In this document: piece after piece, positions 8,410 to 16,594 of the stretch | Layout of the letters: every line of letters starts with the position of its first letter | Position numbering within the stretch: the stretch's first letter is position 1 | Assembly (NCBI GenBank): GCA_041908445.1 | Contig: JAYRFK010000095.1 | Coordinates: 14,509 to 78,508 of the forward strand | Source of the DNA: JAEUJM01 sp041908445 | GTDB lineage: Bacteria; Actinomycetota; Acidimicrobiia; Acidimicrobiales; DATDAH01 | Direction: 5' to 3' | DNA: 64,000 bases | The notes under the pieces: model-generated | Databases searched by the model: none | What the model was told of the DNA's origin: nothing | Seen by the model: only the letters and a program-made list of their open reading frames with translations | Position numbers and translations under genes: made by a program

Positions 8410-8891
8410 CGACCTCCGACGACCTTCGCCGCGAACTCGACGAGCTGTTCTCGGGGAAACCCCCGACGATGACCCGCGACGAGGCCGCCGCCCGGTTCGG
8501 CGACTACGGCGATCTGATCCTCGGCGCCGCGACCGGTGCCAGCGAGGTGGTCGTGCAGCACCTGTGCCGCATCACGACCCCGGTGTCGAGCAACGTGCTG
8601 CACCACGTCGCGACCATGGACGACGTCACCTCCGAGCGACTCGTCGAGGTGCCGTACGACGCCGAGCATCCGAACGGCGAGAAGGTCGTCGTGACCGTGC
8701 ACCGCTGTGACCGGGCGCGGAGGCTCGCCCGGAACGCATTGCGTGCTCGGGGCGACCCGAGCTACGACGTCGCCGTCTACGAGGACCCGGACTGCTGGCG
8801 CCTGGCGCCGGCGGGCGCGTCCGGTCAGGCGGGCTCGACGACGACGGGGTCGCCGGCGCGGACGGTGCCGGGGCGCAGGACGGTGCCGTAG
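8406..8891 (+). CDS. Uncharacterised 161-aa protein
   Basis: I do not recognise this protein. The start overlaps the PDZ gene stop (ATGA), so the two are probably co-translated. The N-terminus is acidic and helical (DDLRRELDELFSGKPPTMTR), followed by a mixed region (EVVVQHLCRITTPVSSNVLH) and an Arg-rich stretch. The last 22 codons overlap the 3' end of the convergent DinB-MOSC gene at 8825 and are Gly/Ala/Thr/Arg-rich, so the original C-terminus may have ended earlier. No membrane helix or known catalytic motif is visible. Confidence 0.5.
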   Translation: MTTSDDLRRELDELFSGKPPTMTRDEAAARFGDYGDLILGAATGASEVVVQHLCRITTPVSSNVLHHVATMDDVTSERLVEVPYDAEHPNGEKVVVTVHRCDRARRLARNALRARGDPSYDVAVYEDPDCWRLAPAGASGQAGSTTTGSPARTVPGRRTVP

Positions 8892-9820
8892 AGGCGGCTC
8901 CAGCCGGGGTGGCGGTCCTGGTCCATGCGCCGGAAGTCGCCCCCGGCGAACCAGCCGGCGTTCTTGGCGCACGGCGTCGCGTAGGACGACAGCTCGAGCA
9001 GCACCTCGTCGCCGACGGCCACCAGCGCACCGGGCCGCAGCGTCGCCCAGTCGAGCCCGGCGACGGTGACGTTCTCGCCCGCCGAGCCGGGGGCGATGGG
9101 GTGGCCCTCGGCCTGGAGGGCCTCGATCACGTCGAGCCCGTAGAGGCACACCGCCTGGAAGGGGCGGCCGTGGTGGACCCGGTCGGTCTGCGTGTCGCCG
9201 ACCAGGCCACGGAACCCGATCTCGGCCGCCTCGACCGGTGCCTTGGGCACACCGCCGCCGCTGACGCTCAGCTGGGCGATCGTGCCGACCTGGTGGGGGA
9301 CGCCGTCGCCCAGGCGGTGGCGCAGGCGGCCCAGGTCGTGCCCGTGGTGCAGCACCTCGTGGAGCTGGTGGCGGACGATCCAGTGCTCGTCGACCAGGCC
9401 GAGTCGGGACTCCGAGGTCAGCGCCCACTCGGCCGGATCGAGGCGCCGGTAGAGGTCGAAGAACGACGTGCCCTCGGCGTCCATCGCGGCGACGGTGACC
9501 TCGACGTCGTCGAACCGGGTCTGCTCGGCCTGGAACCCGCGGTACGCGGGCACGCCCACCCCGGCCCGTCCGAGCCGGACCTCGGTGCGACCCCGCCAGA
9601 TCGCGTAGGCCATGCGGACGTGGTCGACGTACTCGAGGATCGACCAGGTGGCGTCGTCGGGCCGCCGGTTGGCCAGGTCGAGGTCGACGCCGCCGAGGAT
9701 GCCCCGGTAGAAGGCGCCACCGAGGCGGACCGCGTTCACGGCGGTGGTGTCGTCGTACTCCTCCCACCGGAAGCCGCACTCGGCGCACACGTCGATCGGT
9801 GCCCGATCGGTCCCGTCCAC
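8825..9820 (-). CDS. DinB-like / MOSC domain fusion protein
   Basis: A 331-residue fusion. The N-terminal part carries a CAECGF Cys pair and a DinB-type four-helix pattern with His residues (ATWSILEYVDHVRMAYAIW, then DEHWIVRHQLHEVLHHGHDL), a fold of metal- and thiol-dependent transferases. From about residue 175 a MOSC domain follows: LSVSGGGVPKAPVE, GRPFQAVCLYGLDVIEAL, SAGENVTVAGLDWATLRPGA and the characteristic Cys in SSYATPCAKNAG. MOSC domains handle sulfur or molybdenum-cofactor sulfur. The pairing suggests thiol chemistry, but the reaction is unknown. The start is taken as GTG 9820; in-frame sequence continues upstream without an obvious ATG or GTG. A second, different MOSC protein is at 53403. 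Confidence 0.72.
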   Translation of the reverse strand: MDGTDRAPIDVCAECGFRWEEYDDTTAVNAVRLGGAFYRGILGGVDLDLANRRPDDATWSILEYVDHVRMAYAIWRGRTEVRLGRAGVGVPAYRGFQAEQTRFDDVEVTVAAMDAEGTSFFDLYRRLDPAEWALTSESRLGLVDEHWIVRHQLHEVLHHGHDLGRLRHRLGDGVPHQVGTIAQLSVSGGGVPKAPVEAAEIGFRGLVGDTQTDRVHHGRPFQAVCLYGLDVIEALQAEGHPIAPGSAGENVTVAGLDWATLRPGALVAVGDEVLLELSSYATPCAKNAGWFAGGDFRRMDQDRHPGWSRLYGTVLRPGTVRAGDPVVVEPA

Positions 9821-9940
9821 CGGGCCATTGAACCGGATCGGGGTCGGTGGCGCCGCGGGTATCGTCTGGTCGACGGTGGAATCCGGTCGGAGGCGGCCGA
9901 CGGGCACCGTGGGCCACCACCTCCGGGGGATGCAATCGCC

Positions 9941-11200
9941 ATGAAGCTCGAAGACGTCGACCTCTGCGACCTGGACCGCTTCGTCAGCGCCCAGCACCAC
10001 GAGATGTTCCAGGTCCTGCGGGCCGAGGACCCGGTGCACTGGACGCCCGAGCCCGACGGCCCCGGCTTCTGGTCGATCACCAAGCACGCCGACCTCGTGG
10101 CGGTGAACCGCGACCACGAGACCTTCAGCGCCGAGAAGGGCGGCATCACCCTGCACGAGTTCGACGTGGAGCCCGGCAGCGTCGACATGCGCGGGAAGAT
10201 GATGGTGATGACCGACCCGCCGCGGCACACGCGGTACCGGTTGCTCGTCAACAAGGGCTTCACGCCCCGCATGATCGGGATGCTCGAGTCCCACCTCGCC
10301 TACCGGGCCGAGCTGATCGTCGACTCCGTGATCGAGCAGGGCCACTGCGAGTTCGTCACCGACCTCGCCGCCGAGCTGCCCCTCCAGGCCATCGCCGAGA
10401 TCATGGGCGTGCCCCAGGAGGAGCGCCACCTGCTCTTCGACTGGACCAACGCCATGATCGGTGCCGACGACCCGGAGTACAACAAGGACGAGAACAACCG
10501 GGCCAGCGCCCAGGGGGCCGCCGCGGAGCTCTACCTCTACGCCGCCGCGCTCGGCGAGGCCCGTCGCAACGACCCCCGTGAGGACATCGTCACCCGGCTC
10601 ATCAACGCCGAGATCGACGGCGACAAGCTCAGCTCCGAGGAGTTCGAGCTGTTCATCCTGCTCCTCGCCGTGGCCGGCAACGAGACGACCCGCAACGCCA
10701 CCGCCCACGGCATGCACGCGCTGATGACGCACCCCGACCAGTTCGCCCTGCTCTGCGAGCGGCCCGAGCTGCTGCCGACGGCGATCGAGGAGATCCTGCG
10801 TTGGGCCTCGCCGGTGCTCTACTTCCGCCGCCAGGCCACCCGCGACTACGAGCTGCGAGACAAGACCATCAAGGCCGGGGACAAGGTGGCCATGTGGTTC
10901 GTGTCGGGCAACCGGGACGAGGACGTCTTCGAGGACCCCTACCGCTTCGACATCACGCGGGCCCCGAACGACCACATCGCCTTCGGTGGCGGCGGCGCCC
11001 ACTTCTGCCTCGGCGCCAACCTGGCCCGCCTCGAACTGCGCCTGCTGTTCGAGCAGATCGCCCAGCGGATGCCGGACATGCGCATCGCCGGCGACGTCGA
11101 GCGCCTGCGGTCGAACTTCATCGGCGGCATCAAGCACATCCCGGTCGAGTTCACGCCGGGCCGGCGCCTGCACCCCGAGCCCGTGGGCGCCGACGCCTGA
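9941..11200 (+). CDS. Cytochrome P450 (CYP124/125/142-like)
   Basis: A 419-residue soluble bacterial P450 with all core motifs: C-helix MTDPPRHTRYRLLVNKGFTP, I-helix AVAGNETTRNA (about 243), K-helix EILR and haem loop FGGGGAHFCLGANLARLE with the Cys ligand near 354. The I-helix sequence ending ETTRNATAHGM and the haem loop resemble mycobacterial CYP124/125/142 enzymes, which hydroxylate terminal carbons of branched lipids and sterol side chains; the exact substrate is inference. It starts at ATG 9941 and is followed closely by VOC and esterase genes in what may be one transcription unit. The upstream neighbour runs in the opposite direction. Confidence 0.9.
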   Translation: MKLEDVDLCDLDRFVSAQHHEMFQVLRAEDPVHWTPEPDGPGFWSITKHADLVAVNRDHETFSAEKGGITLHEFDVEPGSVDMRGKMMVMTDPPRHTRYRLLVNKGFTPRMIGMLESHLAYRAELIVDSVIEQGHCEFVTDLAAELPLQAIAEIMGVPQEERHLLFDWTNAMIGADDPEYNKDENNRASAQGAAAELYLYAAALGEARRNDPREDIVTRLINAEIDGDKLSSEEFELFILLLAVAGNETTRNATAHGMHALMTHPDQFALLCERPELLPTAIEEILRWASPVLYFRRQATRDYELRDKTIKAGDKVAMWFVSGNRDEDVFEDPYRFDITRAPNDHIAFGGGGAHFCLGANLARLELRLLFEQIAQRMPDMRIAGDVERLRSNFIGGIKHIPVEFTPGRRLHPEPVGADA

Positions 11201-11219
11201 GATCCGGCCCGGCCCTGCC

Positions 11220-11687
11220 GTGACCGCTCCGCTCGTCCCGCACTACCACGTCGGCATCGTGGTGAAGGATCTCGAAGCCGCCCAGGCGGAGCTGTCCGAG
11301 CAGCTCGGCGTGACCTGGGGCCCGACGTTGCGCCTCGACGCCGTCGAGTACCGGACCGCCGACGGGGAGGACATCGCCCTGCCGACGGCCATGTGCTACT
11401 CGGTCGAAGCGCCCCACCTGGAGCTGATCGAGGAGCTGCCGGGCTCGGTCTGGGTCTGCAACGAGCACTCCAACCTGCACCACCTCGGCTTCTGGAGCGA
11501 CGACCTGCCGGGCGACTCCGCCCGGCTGGCGTCCTCCGGCTGCCCGCTCGAGCTGGCCGGCCGCGCCGGAGTCGACGCCCCGGTGACCTTCACCTACCAG
11601 CGGGGCGAGCTGGATGTGCGCCTCGAGGTGGTCGACGCCGGCATGCGCGACGCCCTCGCCGGCCTCTTCCGCGCCGCCGGCACCTGA
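11220..11687 (+). CDS. VOC (glyoxalase/bleomycin-resistance) family protein
   Basis: A 155-residue single-module VOC protein. It opens with the typical first strand and helix (PHYHVGIVVKDLEAAQAELS), has LELIEELPGSVW as the mid-strand, and NLHHLGFWSDDL as the second metal-binding half, ending with LDVRLEVVDA. VOC metal sites use His and Glu residues; HYHVG, LELIEE and HHLGFW supply candidates. The family covers lyases, dioxygenases and epimerases, so no reaction is assigned. GTG 11220 begins 20 nt after the P450 stop, which suggests one operon. Confidence 0.75.
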   Translation: MTAPLVPHYHVGIVVKDLEAAQAELSEQLGVTWGPTLRLDAVEYRTADGEDIALPTAMCYSVEAPHLELIEELPGSVWVCNEHSNLHHLGFWSDDLPGDSARLASSGCPLELAGRAGVDAPVTFTYQRGELDVRLEVVDAGMRDALAGLFRAAGT

Positions 11688-11718
11688 CCGAACCCCACCG
11701 TCCTCACCGGAGGCCCCG

Positions 11719-12705
11719 ATGACCGACTCCCCGAGCCTGCCCTGGGCCCTCGACCCCGAGGTCGCCTCGATCCTCGAGTACCTGCCCGAGGGCGACCTGT
11801 CCGACGTGCACGCCGCCCGCGCCCAGATGGACGGGCTCATCGCCCAGTTCGCCGCGGGTGCCGCCGACACGTCGGCCCTCGTGGTGGTCGACCACGTGGC
11901 CCCCGGGTCGGGCGACCAGCCCGACGTCCCGGTGCGGGTCTACACCCCGCTCGGCGACGGGCCCGAGGGTGGTCACGCCGCGCTCTGCTACCTGCACGGC
12001 GGCGGGTTCGTGATGGGCAGCATCGAGACCGAGCACCTGTCGGCCGCCCAGGTGGCGACCGAGCTCGGGGTCGTGGTGGTGTCGGTGGAGTACCGGCTCG
12101 CCCCGGAGCACCCTTTCCCCGCCCCGCCCGAGGACTGCTACCACGCGCTGTGCTGGATGCACGCGGAGGCCGACGCACTCGGCATCGACCGCGCCCGGAT
12201 CGCGGTCATGGGCTCGTCGGCCGGCGGCGGCCTCTCGGCCGCGGTGGCGTTGATGGCCCGCGACCGTGGCGGCCCCGCCCTGTGCTTCCAGTTCCTCGGC
12301 TTCCCCGAGCTCGACGACCGGCTCGAGACGACCAGCATGCGGACCTTCGTGGACACGCCGCTCTGGCGGCGCCCGAACGCAGAGTGGAGCTGGCGGTACT
12401 ACCTCGGCGACGACGGCCCGCCCGAGGGCGGGGTGCGCGAGGGCGTGTCGCCGTACGCGGCGCCGGCGCGGGCCAGCGACCTCGCCGGGCTCCCGCCGGC
12501 CTACATCTCCGCCCAGGAGTTCGACCCGCTGCGCGACGAGGCCCTCGTCTACGCGATGCGCCTCCTGGAGGCCGGCGTGTCCGTCGAGCTCCACCACTTC
12601 CCCGGGACGTACCACGGCTCGGTGGCGGCGACCTTCGCTGAGGTCTCGAAGCGCCAGCTCCGCGAGCAGTACGACGTGCTCCGCCGCCGCCTCCGCCTCC
12701 CCTGA
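11719..12705 (+). CDS. Alpha/beta hydrolase, HSL-type esterase
   Basis: A 328-residue esterase of the hormone-sensitive-lipase branch. The oxyanion motif HGGGF is near 97, the nucleophile elbow GSSAGG near 168, the acid in EFDPLRDE near 268 and the catalytic His in GTYHGS near 302. The VSVEYRLAPEHPFPAPPEDC signature is also typical. These enzymes cleave short- to medium-chain esters; with the preceding P450 and VOC genes it may act on an oxidised lipid ester. CCGGAGG precedes the ATG, and the spacing of 31 nt from the upstream gene fits an operon. Confidence 0.87.
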   Translation: MTDSPSLPWALDPEVASILEYLPEGDLSDVHAARAQMDGLIAQFAAGAADTSALVVVDHVAPGSGDQPDVPVRVYTPLGDGPEGGHAALCYLHGGGFVMGSIETEHLSAAQVATELGVVVVSVEYRLAPEHPFPAPPEDCYHALCWMHAEADALGIDRARIAVMGSSAGGGLSAAVALMARDRGGPALCFQFLGFPELDDRLETTSMRTFVDTPLWRRPNAEWSWRYYLGDDGPPEGGVREGVSPYAAPARASDLAGLPPAYISAQEFDPLRDEALVYAMRLLEAGVSVELHHFPGTYHGSVAATFAEVSKRQLREQYDVLRRRLRLP

Positions 12706-12758
12706 TCGGGCGCGCCCCCCGACACCGAGGGGTGACCGGTCGGTAAGGTCGGGCGGCG

Positions 12759-14186
12759 ATGGCGGTCGAGATCCCCGGCTACGGGAGCTTCGAGGAGATC
12801 GCGCGGGGTGGCTTCGGTGTCGTCTACCGCGCCGAGGACGTGGAGCTGGGCCGGGTCGTGGCGGTCAAGGTGCTCTCGCGGGTGGAGCTCGACGACGAGG
12901 CGCTCGTGCGCTTCGACCGCGAGCGCCGAGCGATGGGCGCGCTGTCCTGGCACCCTCACATCGTCGTGGTGCACGACTCCGGCCGCACCGGCGACGGCGA
13001 GCCCTACCTGGCCATGGAGTACCTCGAGGGCGGCTCGCTGGCCGACGACCTCGCGGCCCGGGGTGCGCTGGCGTGGGACGAGGCCGTCGCCCGGGTGATC
13101 GAGGTCGCGGGGGCCCTCCAGGTCGCCCACGACGCCGGTCTGCTCCACCGTGACCTCAAACCCGCCAACATCATGCGGGGGCCCTACGGCGAGGCGAAGC
13201 TCACCGACTTCGGCATCGTCGGCACCGAGGACGCCGGCAACACCGCGACCGGCATGGTCAGCTTCACCCTGGGCCACGCTGCGCCCGAGGTGCTCCAGGG
13301 CGAGCGGGCCACGGCGCGCTCCGACGTGTACTCCCTCGCCTCGACCCTCTTCGAGCTCGTCGCGGGCCGGGCCCCGTTCCTGCGGGCGGGCGAGGACTCG
13401 ATCGTCCCCGCGGTCATGCGCACGGTCAACGAACCGGTTCCCGACCTCGGCCGTCCGGACGCCCCGATCGGCCTCATGGCCGTGCTGACCGCGGCGATGG
13501 CCAAGGACCCCGAGTCACGCCCGGCGGACCCCGCCGCCCTGGGCAGGCTGCTGCAGCAGGTCCAGCGGGAGGCCGGGGTGCCCGTGACCGAGCTGCGCCT
13601 CGACCCCACGGCCGGCGGCGCCGACCTCGACCAGTCGGGCGCGACCGTCGCCGTCGCGGCGCCGACCATGGTCCCGAAGTCGGCGTCGGCGCCGCCGGTG
13701 CCGCCCCCGGCTCCACCCGCGCGGGACACGGCGTCGAGCGGCACGGGCCCGCGGCGTGGGGTCGTGGTCGGCGCCATCGCCGGGGCGGTCGCCCTCGTCG
13801 CCGTGGCCGTCGTGGCGGCGCTCGTGCTGGGTGGCGGCGACGGCTCGTCGGACGGGGAGGCGGCGCCCACGACGACGACGTCGGCCGTCGGGGACGACGG
13901 TTCGGATCCGACGGCGACGACGGAGCCGGCATCGCAGTCGGAGGCCGACGAGGGCTCGGGGAGCCTCACCCTCGAGCTCTGGTGTGACTCGGTCGACCAG
14001 TACGTCGAGCTGGCGGACCGCCTGCTGGCCGATCCGTCCAACACCGAGCTGCAGGCGCAGATCGCCGAGTCCGGTCCGGCGCTGTCCGAGGCGGCCGTCA
14101 CCCTGGCCCAGTCCGGATTGAGCGCCGAGGAGCAGGTGCGCTACCAGGAGTGCAGCGACGCCCTGACGGAGGCAGGCCAGGGCTGA
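12759..14186 (+). CDS. Transmembrane Ser/Thr protein kinase (PknB-like)
   Basis: A 475-residue receptor-type kinase. The kinase domain spans about 5-270: Gly loop ARGGFGVVYRA, Lys of AVKVLS, catalytic loop HRDLKPANIM (about 130), DFG at 150 and APEVL. A Pro/Ala linker leads to a membrane helix (about 334-359, GVVVGAIAGAVALVAVAVVA), then a Ser/Thr/acidic spacer and a 70-residue outer domain with a Cys pair (LWCDSVDQYVELAD, RYQECSDALTEA). It should sense something outside and phosphorylate cytoplasmic targets. TAAGGT at 12744-12749 ends 9 nt before the ATG, with no ribosome site. Its kinase domain closely resembles that of the gene at 21152. Confidence 0.9.
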   Translation: MAVEIPGYGSFEEIARGGFGVVYRAEDVELGRVVAVKVLSRVELDDEALVRFDRERRAMGALSWHPHIVVVHDSGRTGDGEPYLAMEYLEGGSLADDLAARGALAWDEAVARVIEVAGALQVAHDAGLLHRDLKPANIMRGPYGEAKLTDFGIVGTEDAGNTATGMVSFTLGHAAPEVLQGERATARSDVYSLASTLFELVAGRAPFLRAGEDSIVPAVMRTVNEPVPDLGRPDAPIGLMAVLTAAMAKDPESRPADPAALGRLLQQVQREAGVPVTELRLDPTAGGADLDQSGATVAVAAPTMVPKSASAPPVPPPAPPARDTASSGTGPRRGVVVGAIAGAVALVAVAVVAALVLGGGDGSSDGEAAPTTTTSAVGDDGSDPTATTEPASQSEADEGSGSLTLELWCDSVDQYVELADRLLADPSNTELQAQIAESGPALSEAAVTLAQSGLSAEEQVRYQECSDALTEAGQG

Positions 14187-14228
14187 CCTTCCGCCTCGCC
14201 TCACTGGTCGCCCCGCCCGATGCAGCGG

Positions 14229-14234
14229 TAGTAT
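14229..14234 (+). promoter_or_regulatory. -10 box of the VapBC-like pair (leaderless)
   Basis: TAGTAT followed by CAAAGT and then the ATG. The surrounding 20 bases are much less GC-rich than the genes, and no Shine-Dalgarno sequence fits between box and start. Confidence 0.55.
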
Positions 14235-14240
14235 CAAAGT

Positions 14241-14519
14241 ATGGCAAAGAGGAAGATCACGGTGACGGTCGACGAGGAGCTCGTCGAGACCGCCCAGGCG
14301 CTCGGTGCCGAGTCGCTGTCGTCCGTGGTCAACCGGGCCCTGGCCCAGGAGGTCGACCGGCGGGCCCGTGCGGCCGCACTGGCCCGCCTCCTCGCCGAGT
14401 GGGACGCTGCGTTCGGCCCGGTCGACCGTGCAGCCGCAGCCTGGGCGGCCGAGGTGTTCGACGAGCTCGACGGCGTCGCCGGCGATCCCGGCGGCGCCCC
14501 GCAGGTCGGTGCCGCGTGA
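14241..14519 (+). CDS. VapB-like antitoxin
   Basis: A 92-residue protein beginning MAKRKITVTVDEELVETAQ, the beta-strand and helix start of a ribbon-helix-helix DNA-binding antitoxin, then SLSSVVNRALAQEVDRRARA and an acidic C-terminal tail that would wrap the toxin. The stop overlaps the PIN toxin start (GTGA), as expected for a type II pair. The promoter box TAGTAT (14229-14234) lies 6 nt before the ATG, so a leaderless, self-repressed transcript is likely. Confidence 0.8.
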   Translation: MAKRKITVTVDEELVETAQALGAESLSSVVNRALAQEVDRRARAAALARLLAEWDAAFGPVDRAAAAWAAEVFDELDGVAGDPGGAPQVGAA

Positions 14520-14971
14520 CCGAGGCCGGCGTCACCGGCGCCTTGCCGGTGGTGCTCGACGCGGCCGGTCTCACCGCACTGAGCGACGCCCACCCGTCCG
14601 ACCGACTCCGGGCCCTGCTCGCCGAGGCGGCCCGCCGTGGTCGCGAGGTCGTGGCCCCCACCCTGGTGTGCGCCGAGGTCGCCCGGGGCCGGGTGCGCAC
14701 CCGCTCGCTCGAGGCGGCGCTCTCCCGGCACCAGGCGGGCCGCGGGGAGCGGCCGGCGGTCCGGCTCATCGACACCGACTTCCGGCTGGCCCGCCAGGTC
14801 GGCGCCATCCTCGACGCCGCCGGCGCGGCGACGCCCCGGGTGGTCGACGCCCACGTGGTCGCCGTCTGCGTCCCCTACGGCGGGGGCCTGGTGGTCACGT
14901 CCGACGAGGACGACATCCTCGGCCTGGCCGCGGCGGTGCCGTCGGCGAGGATCCAGGCCGTCCGCCCCTGA
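14516..14971 (+). CDS. VapC-like PIN-domain ribonuclease toxin
   Basis: A 151-residue PIN protein. The acidic metal-binding residues are visible in order: Asp of PVVLDAAGLTAL, Glu of LVCAEVARG, Asp in RVVDAHVVAV and the Asp cluster of VTSDEDDI. Such enzymes cut tRNA, rRNA or mRNA when freed from their antitoxin. The GTG start lies inside the antitoxin stop. The target RNA cannot be told from sequence. Confidence 0.8.
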   Translation: MTEAGVTGALPVVLDAAGLTALSDAHPSDRLRALLAEAARRGREVVAPTLVCAEVARGRVRTRSLEAALSRHQAGRGERPAVRLIDTDFRLARQVGAILDAAGAATPRVVDAHVVAVCVPYGGGLVVTSDEDDILGLAAAVPSARIQAVRP

Positions 14972-15070
14972 TCGAGGCTCCTCGAGACGATCGACTCCTC
15001 GGGACGCTGCCGTCGCCGCTGGCTACGCTCTCGGCAGCGGCCGGTTGGGACCGGGCGACCGGGGAGGGCG

Positions 15071-15526
15071 GTGATGGCGGTCGATCGACACTCGGGCAAG
15101 GGCAAGGCCATGGCGGCGATGAACCGCGGCTTTGGCGCTCTGCAGCGCTCGTTGTACCGGGCGTCCAACGGGCGGATCATGGGCAAGACCGCGGGGCTTC
15201 CCGTGTTGCTGCTCACCGTGACCGGGCGCCGCACGGGCCAGCGTCGGACGGTGCCGCTCGTCTACTGGGAGCGGGACGGCAGCTACGTCGTCTCCGCCTC
15301 GGCCGCAGGGATGTGGTTGCCGATGTGGTACCGCAACCTCGAAGCCGACCCACGCGTCGAGGTCCAGGTTGGTGCGCGGCGTTTCCGCTCGACCGCCCAC
15401 CTCGCCGACGAGCAGGAGAGCCTCGAGCTCTGGAGGGTGACCGAATCGCTCAACAAGCGCTTCGCGGGGTACCGCGAATCGCTCGACCACGACATCCCGA
15501 TGGTGGTGCTGACCCCCGACCCCTGA
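15071..15526 (+). CDS. Deazaflavin (F420)-dependent nitroreductase-family protein
   Basis: A 151-residue split-barrel protein like mycobacterial Ddn: GKTAGLPVLLLTVTGRRTGQ, then RTVPLVYWERDGSYVVSAS, WLPMWYRNLEADPRVEV and a C-terminal ESLDHDIPMVVLTPD. The TGRRTGQxRTVPL block is the family hallmark and binds the F420 side chain. These enzymes reduce quinones or nitro compounds with F420H2, which implies the host makes F420. GGGGAGG precedes alternative starts GTG 15071 and ATG 15074; the ATG spacing of 7 nt is better. A TACGCT box near 15024 could serve as the promoter. Confidence 0.82.
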   Translation: MMAVDRHSGKGKAMAAMNRGFGALQRSLYRASNGRIMGKTAGLPVLLLTVTGRRTGQRRTVPLVYWERDGSYVVSASAAGMWLPMWYRNLEADPRVEVQVGARRFRSTAHLADEQESLELWRVTESLNKRFAGYRESLDHDIPMVVLTPDP

Positions 15527-15700
15527 TCAGCCCGTCGCCGACCGGACGCGGTCCGAGAGAAAGGTGCGCAGCCGGCGCTGTGCGTCCTCGGGCTCGTCGA
15601 GGAAGGCGAAGGTCATCGAGTCCTCGAACCACGTGAGTTCGGCGTTCGGGAAGGTGGCGGCCAGGCGCTCGCCGTACTTCTTCGGGAAGAGGCGTCGTCG
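15527..15700 (-). pseudogene. C-terminal remnant of an alpha/beta hydrolase
   Basis: About 55 codons remain: RLFPKKYGERLAATFPNAEL, then TWFEDSMTFAFLDEPEDAQR and RTFLSDRV before the stop at 15527. This is the last strand and helix of alpha/beta hydrolases, with the catalytic-His region apparently read as MTF/FAFLDEP rather than the usual GH. Upstream the frame turns into Arg-rich noise and meets the SDR stop at 15736. The stop codon abuts that of the convergent F420 gene. Confidence 0.6.
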
Positions 15701-15735
15701 GCGGCCCGTCGAGGTCGGGCGACGGGTGGCGGCGC

Positions 15736-16515
15736 TCAGAGGGTGCGGAAGAAGCCGCCGTCGACGAGGAGTTGGGCGCCGTTGACGTACGCGGACGCGT
15801 CGCTGGCCAGGAAGAGGCAGACGCCGACCATGTCGTGAGGCACCCCGATGCGCTTCATGGGGTTCATGGCCCCGGCCTGGGCCTTCATCTCGGGCGACCA
15901 GGCGTCGGTGATGTCGGTGTCGAAGGCGCCGGGCAGCACGAGGTTGGCCCGCACCTTCGGCGCCCAGGCGCCGGCCAGCCCGAGGGTGAGCGCGTTGAGG
16001 CTGGCCTTGGCCATGGCGTAGGGCAGGTCCGACGGCATGGGCCGGTACGAGCCGGCCGTGGACACGTTGATGATCGAGCCGCCGTCCCCCTCGGCCATGC
16101 GGCTGCCGAACAGGGCGCTGAGCCGGAACGGGCCGCGTGCGTTGACCGCGTGGACCTTGTCGTAGAGCTCCTCGGTGACCGAGGGCAGGTCGGGGTAGAG
16201 GGGGGACATGCCGGCGTTGTTGACGAGCACGTCGCAGCGGCCGAACTCGCCGTAGACGGCGTCGATGAGCGCGTCGGCGTCCTCCCAGCGGCCGACGTGG
16301 CACGCGACGGGCAGCGCTCGCCGTCCGGTCGCCGCCGTGATCTCCTCGGCGGCGGTCACGCAGTTGTCGTACTTGCGGCTGGCGATCACGACGTCGGCGC
16401 CCGCGGTCGCGAACCCCTCGGCGACCGCCCGGCCGATGCCCCGGCTCCCGCCGGTGACCACCGCCACCTTCCCCGTCAGGTCGAACAGCTGCGCAGGCGT
16501 CTCCACGGGCGCCAT
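15736..16515 (-). CDS. Short-chain dehydrogenase/reductase
   Basis: A 259-residue classical SDR: cofactor motif TGGSRGIG near 20, NNAG near 95, catalytic Ser of INVSTAGSY and the YxxxK of PYAMAKAS near 158, and the C-terminal NGAQLLVDGGFF. It oxidises or reduces an alcohol or ketone using NAD(P); substrate unknown. The start is taken at ATG 16515; the frame stays open to 16653 but that part crosses the Fur-type operator. The gene is divergent from the Fur regulator and shares its control region. Confidence 0.85.
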   Translation of the reverse strand: MAPVETPAQLFDLTGKVAVVTGGSRGIGRAVAEGFATAGADVVIASRKYDNCVTAAEEITAATGRRALPVACHVGRWEDADALIDAVYGEFGRCDVLVNNAGMSPLYPDLPSVTEELYDKVHAVNARGPFRLSALFGSRMAEGDGGSIINVSTAGSYRPMPSDLPYAMAKASLNALTLGLAGAWAPKVRANLVLPGAFDTDITDAWSPEMKAQAGAMNPMKRIGVPHDMVGVCLFLASDASAYVNGAQLLVDGGFFRTL

Positions 16516-16550
16516 GGTCCCACCGTCGGGCGGGTCCGGCCGCGGGATCT

Positions 16551-16581
16551 CCTCAGATTGGAATAGATCCAAACTGTGAGG
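16551..16581. promoter_or_regulatory. Nested palindrome, candidate Fur/PerR box
   Basis: The inner inverted repeat TTGGA-ATAGA-TCCAA (16558-16572) sits inside an outer pair CCTCA (16551-16555) and TGAGG (16577-16581), the two centres differing by 1 nt. It lies between the divergent SDR and Fur-family genes, 14 nt before the Fur GTG. A-T content is locally high. The most likely ligand is the Fur-family protein itself, giving autoregulation and metal or peroxide control of the fur-dps unit and perhaps the SDR. Confidence 0.65.
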
Positions 16582-16594
16582 GGTTGGAGGGGTC

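Noticed and set aside
11704..12615. Minus-strand open frame opposite the esterase
   Set aside because: Its translation is Gly/Arg/His/Val-rich without any motif, while the plus strand has the complete HGGG and GSSAGG esterase pattern.
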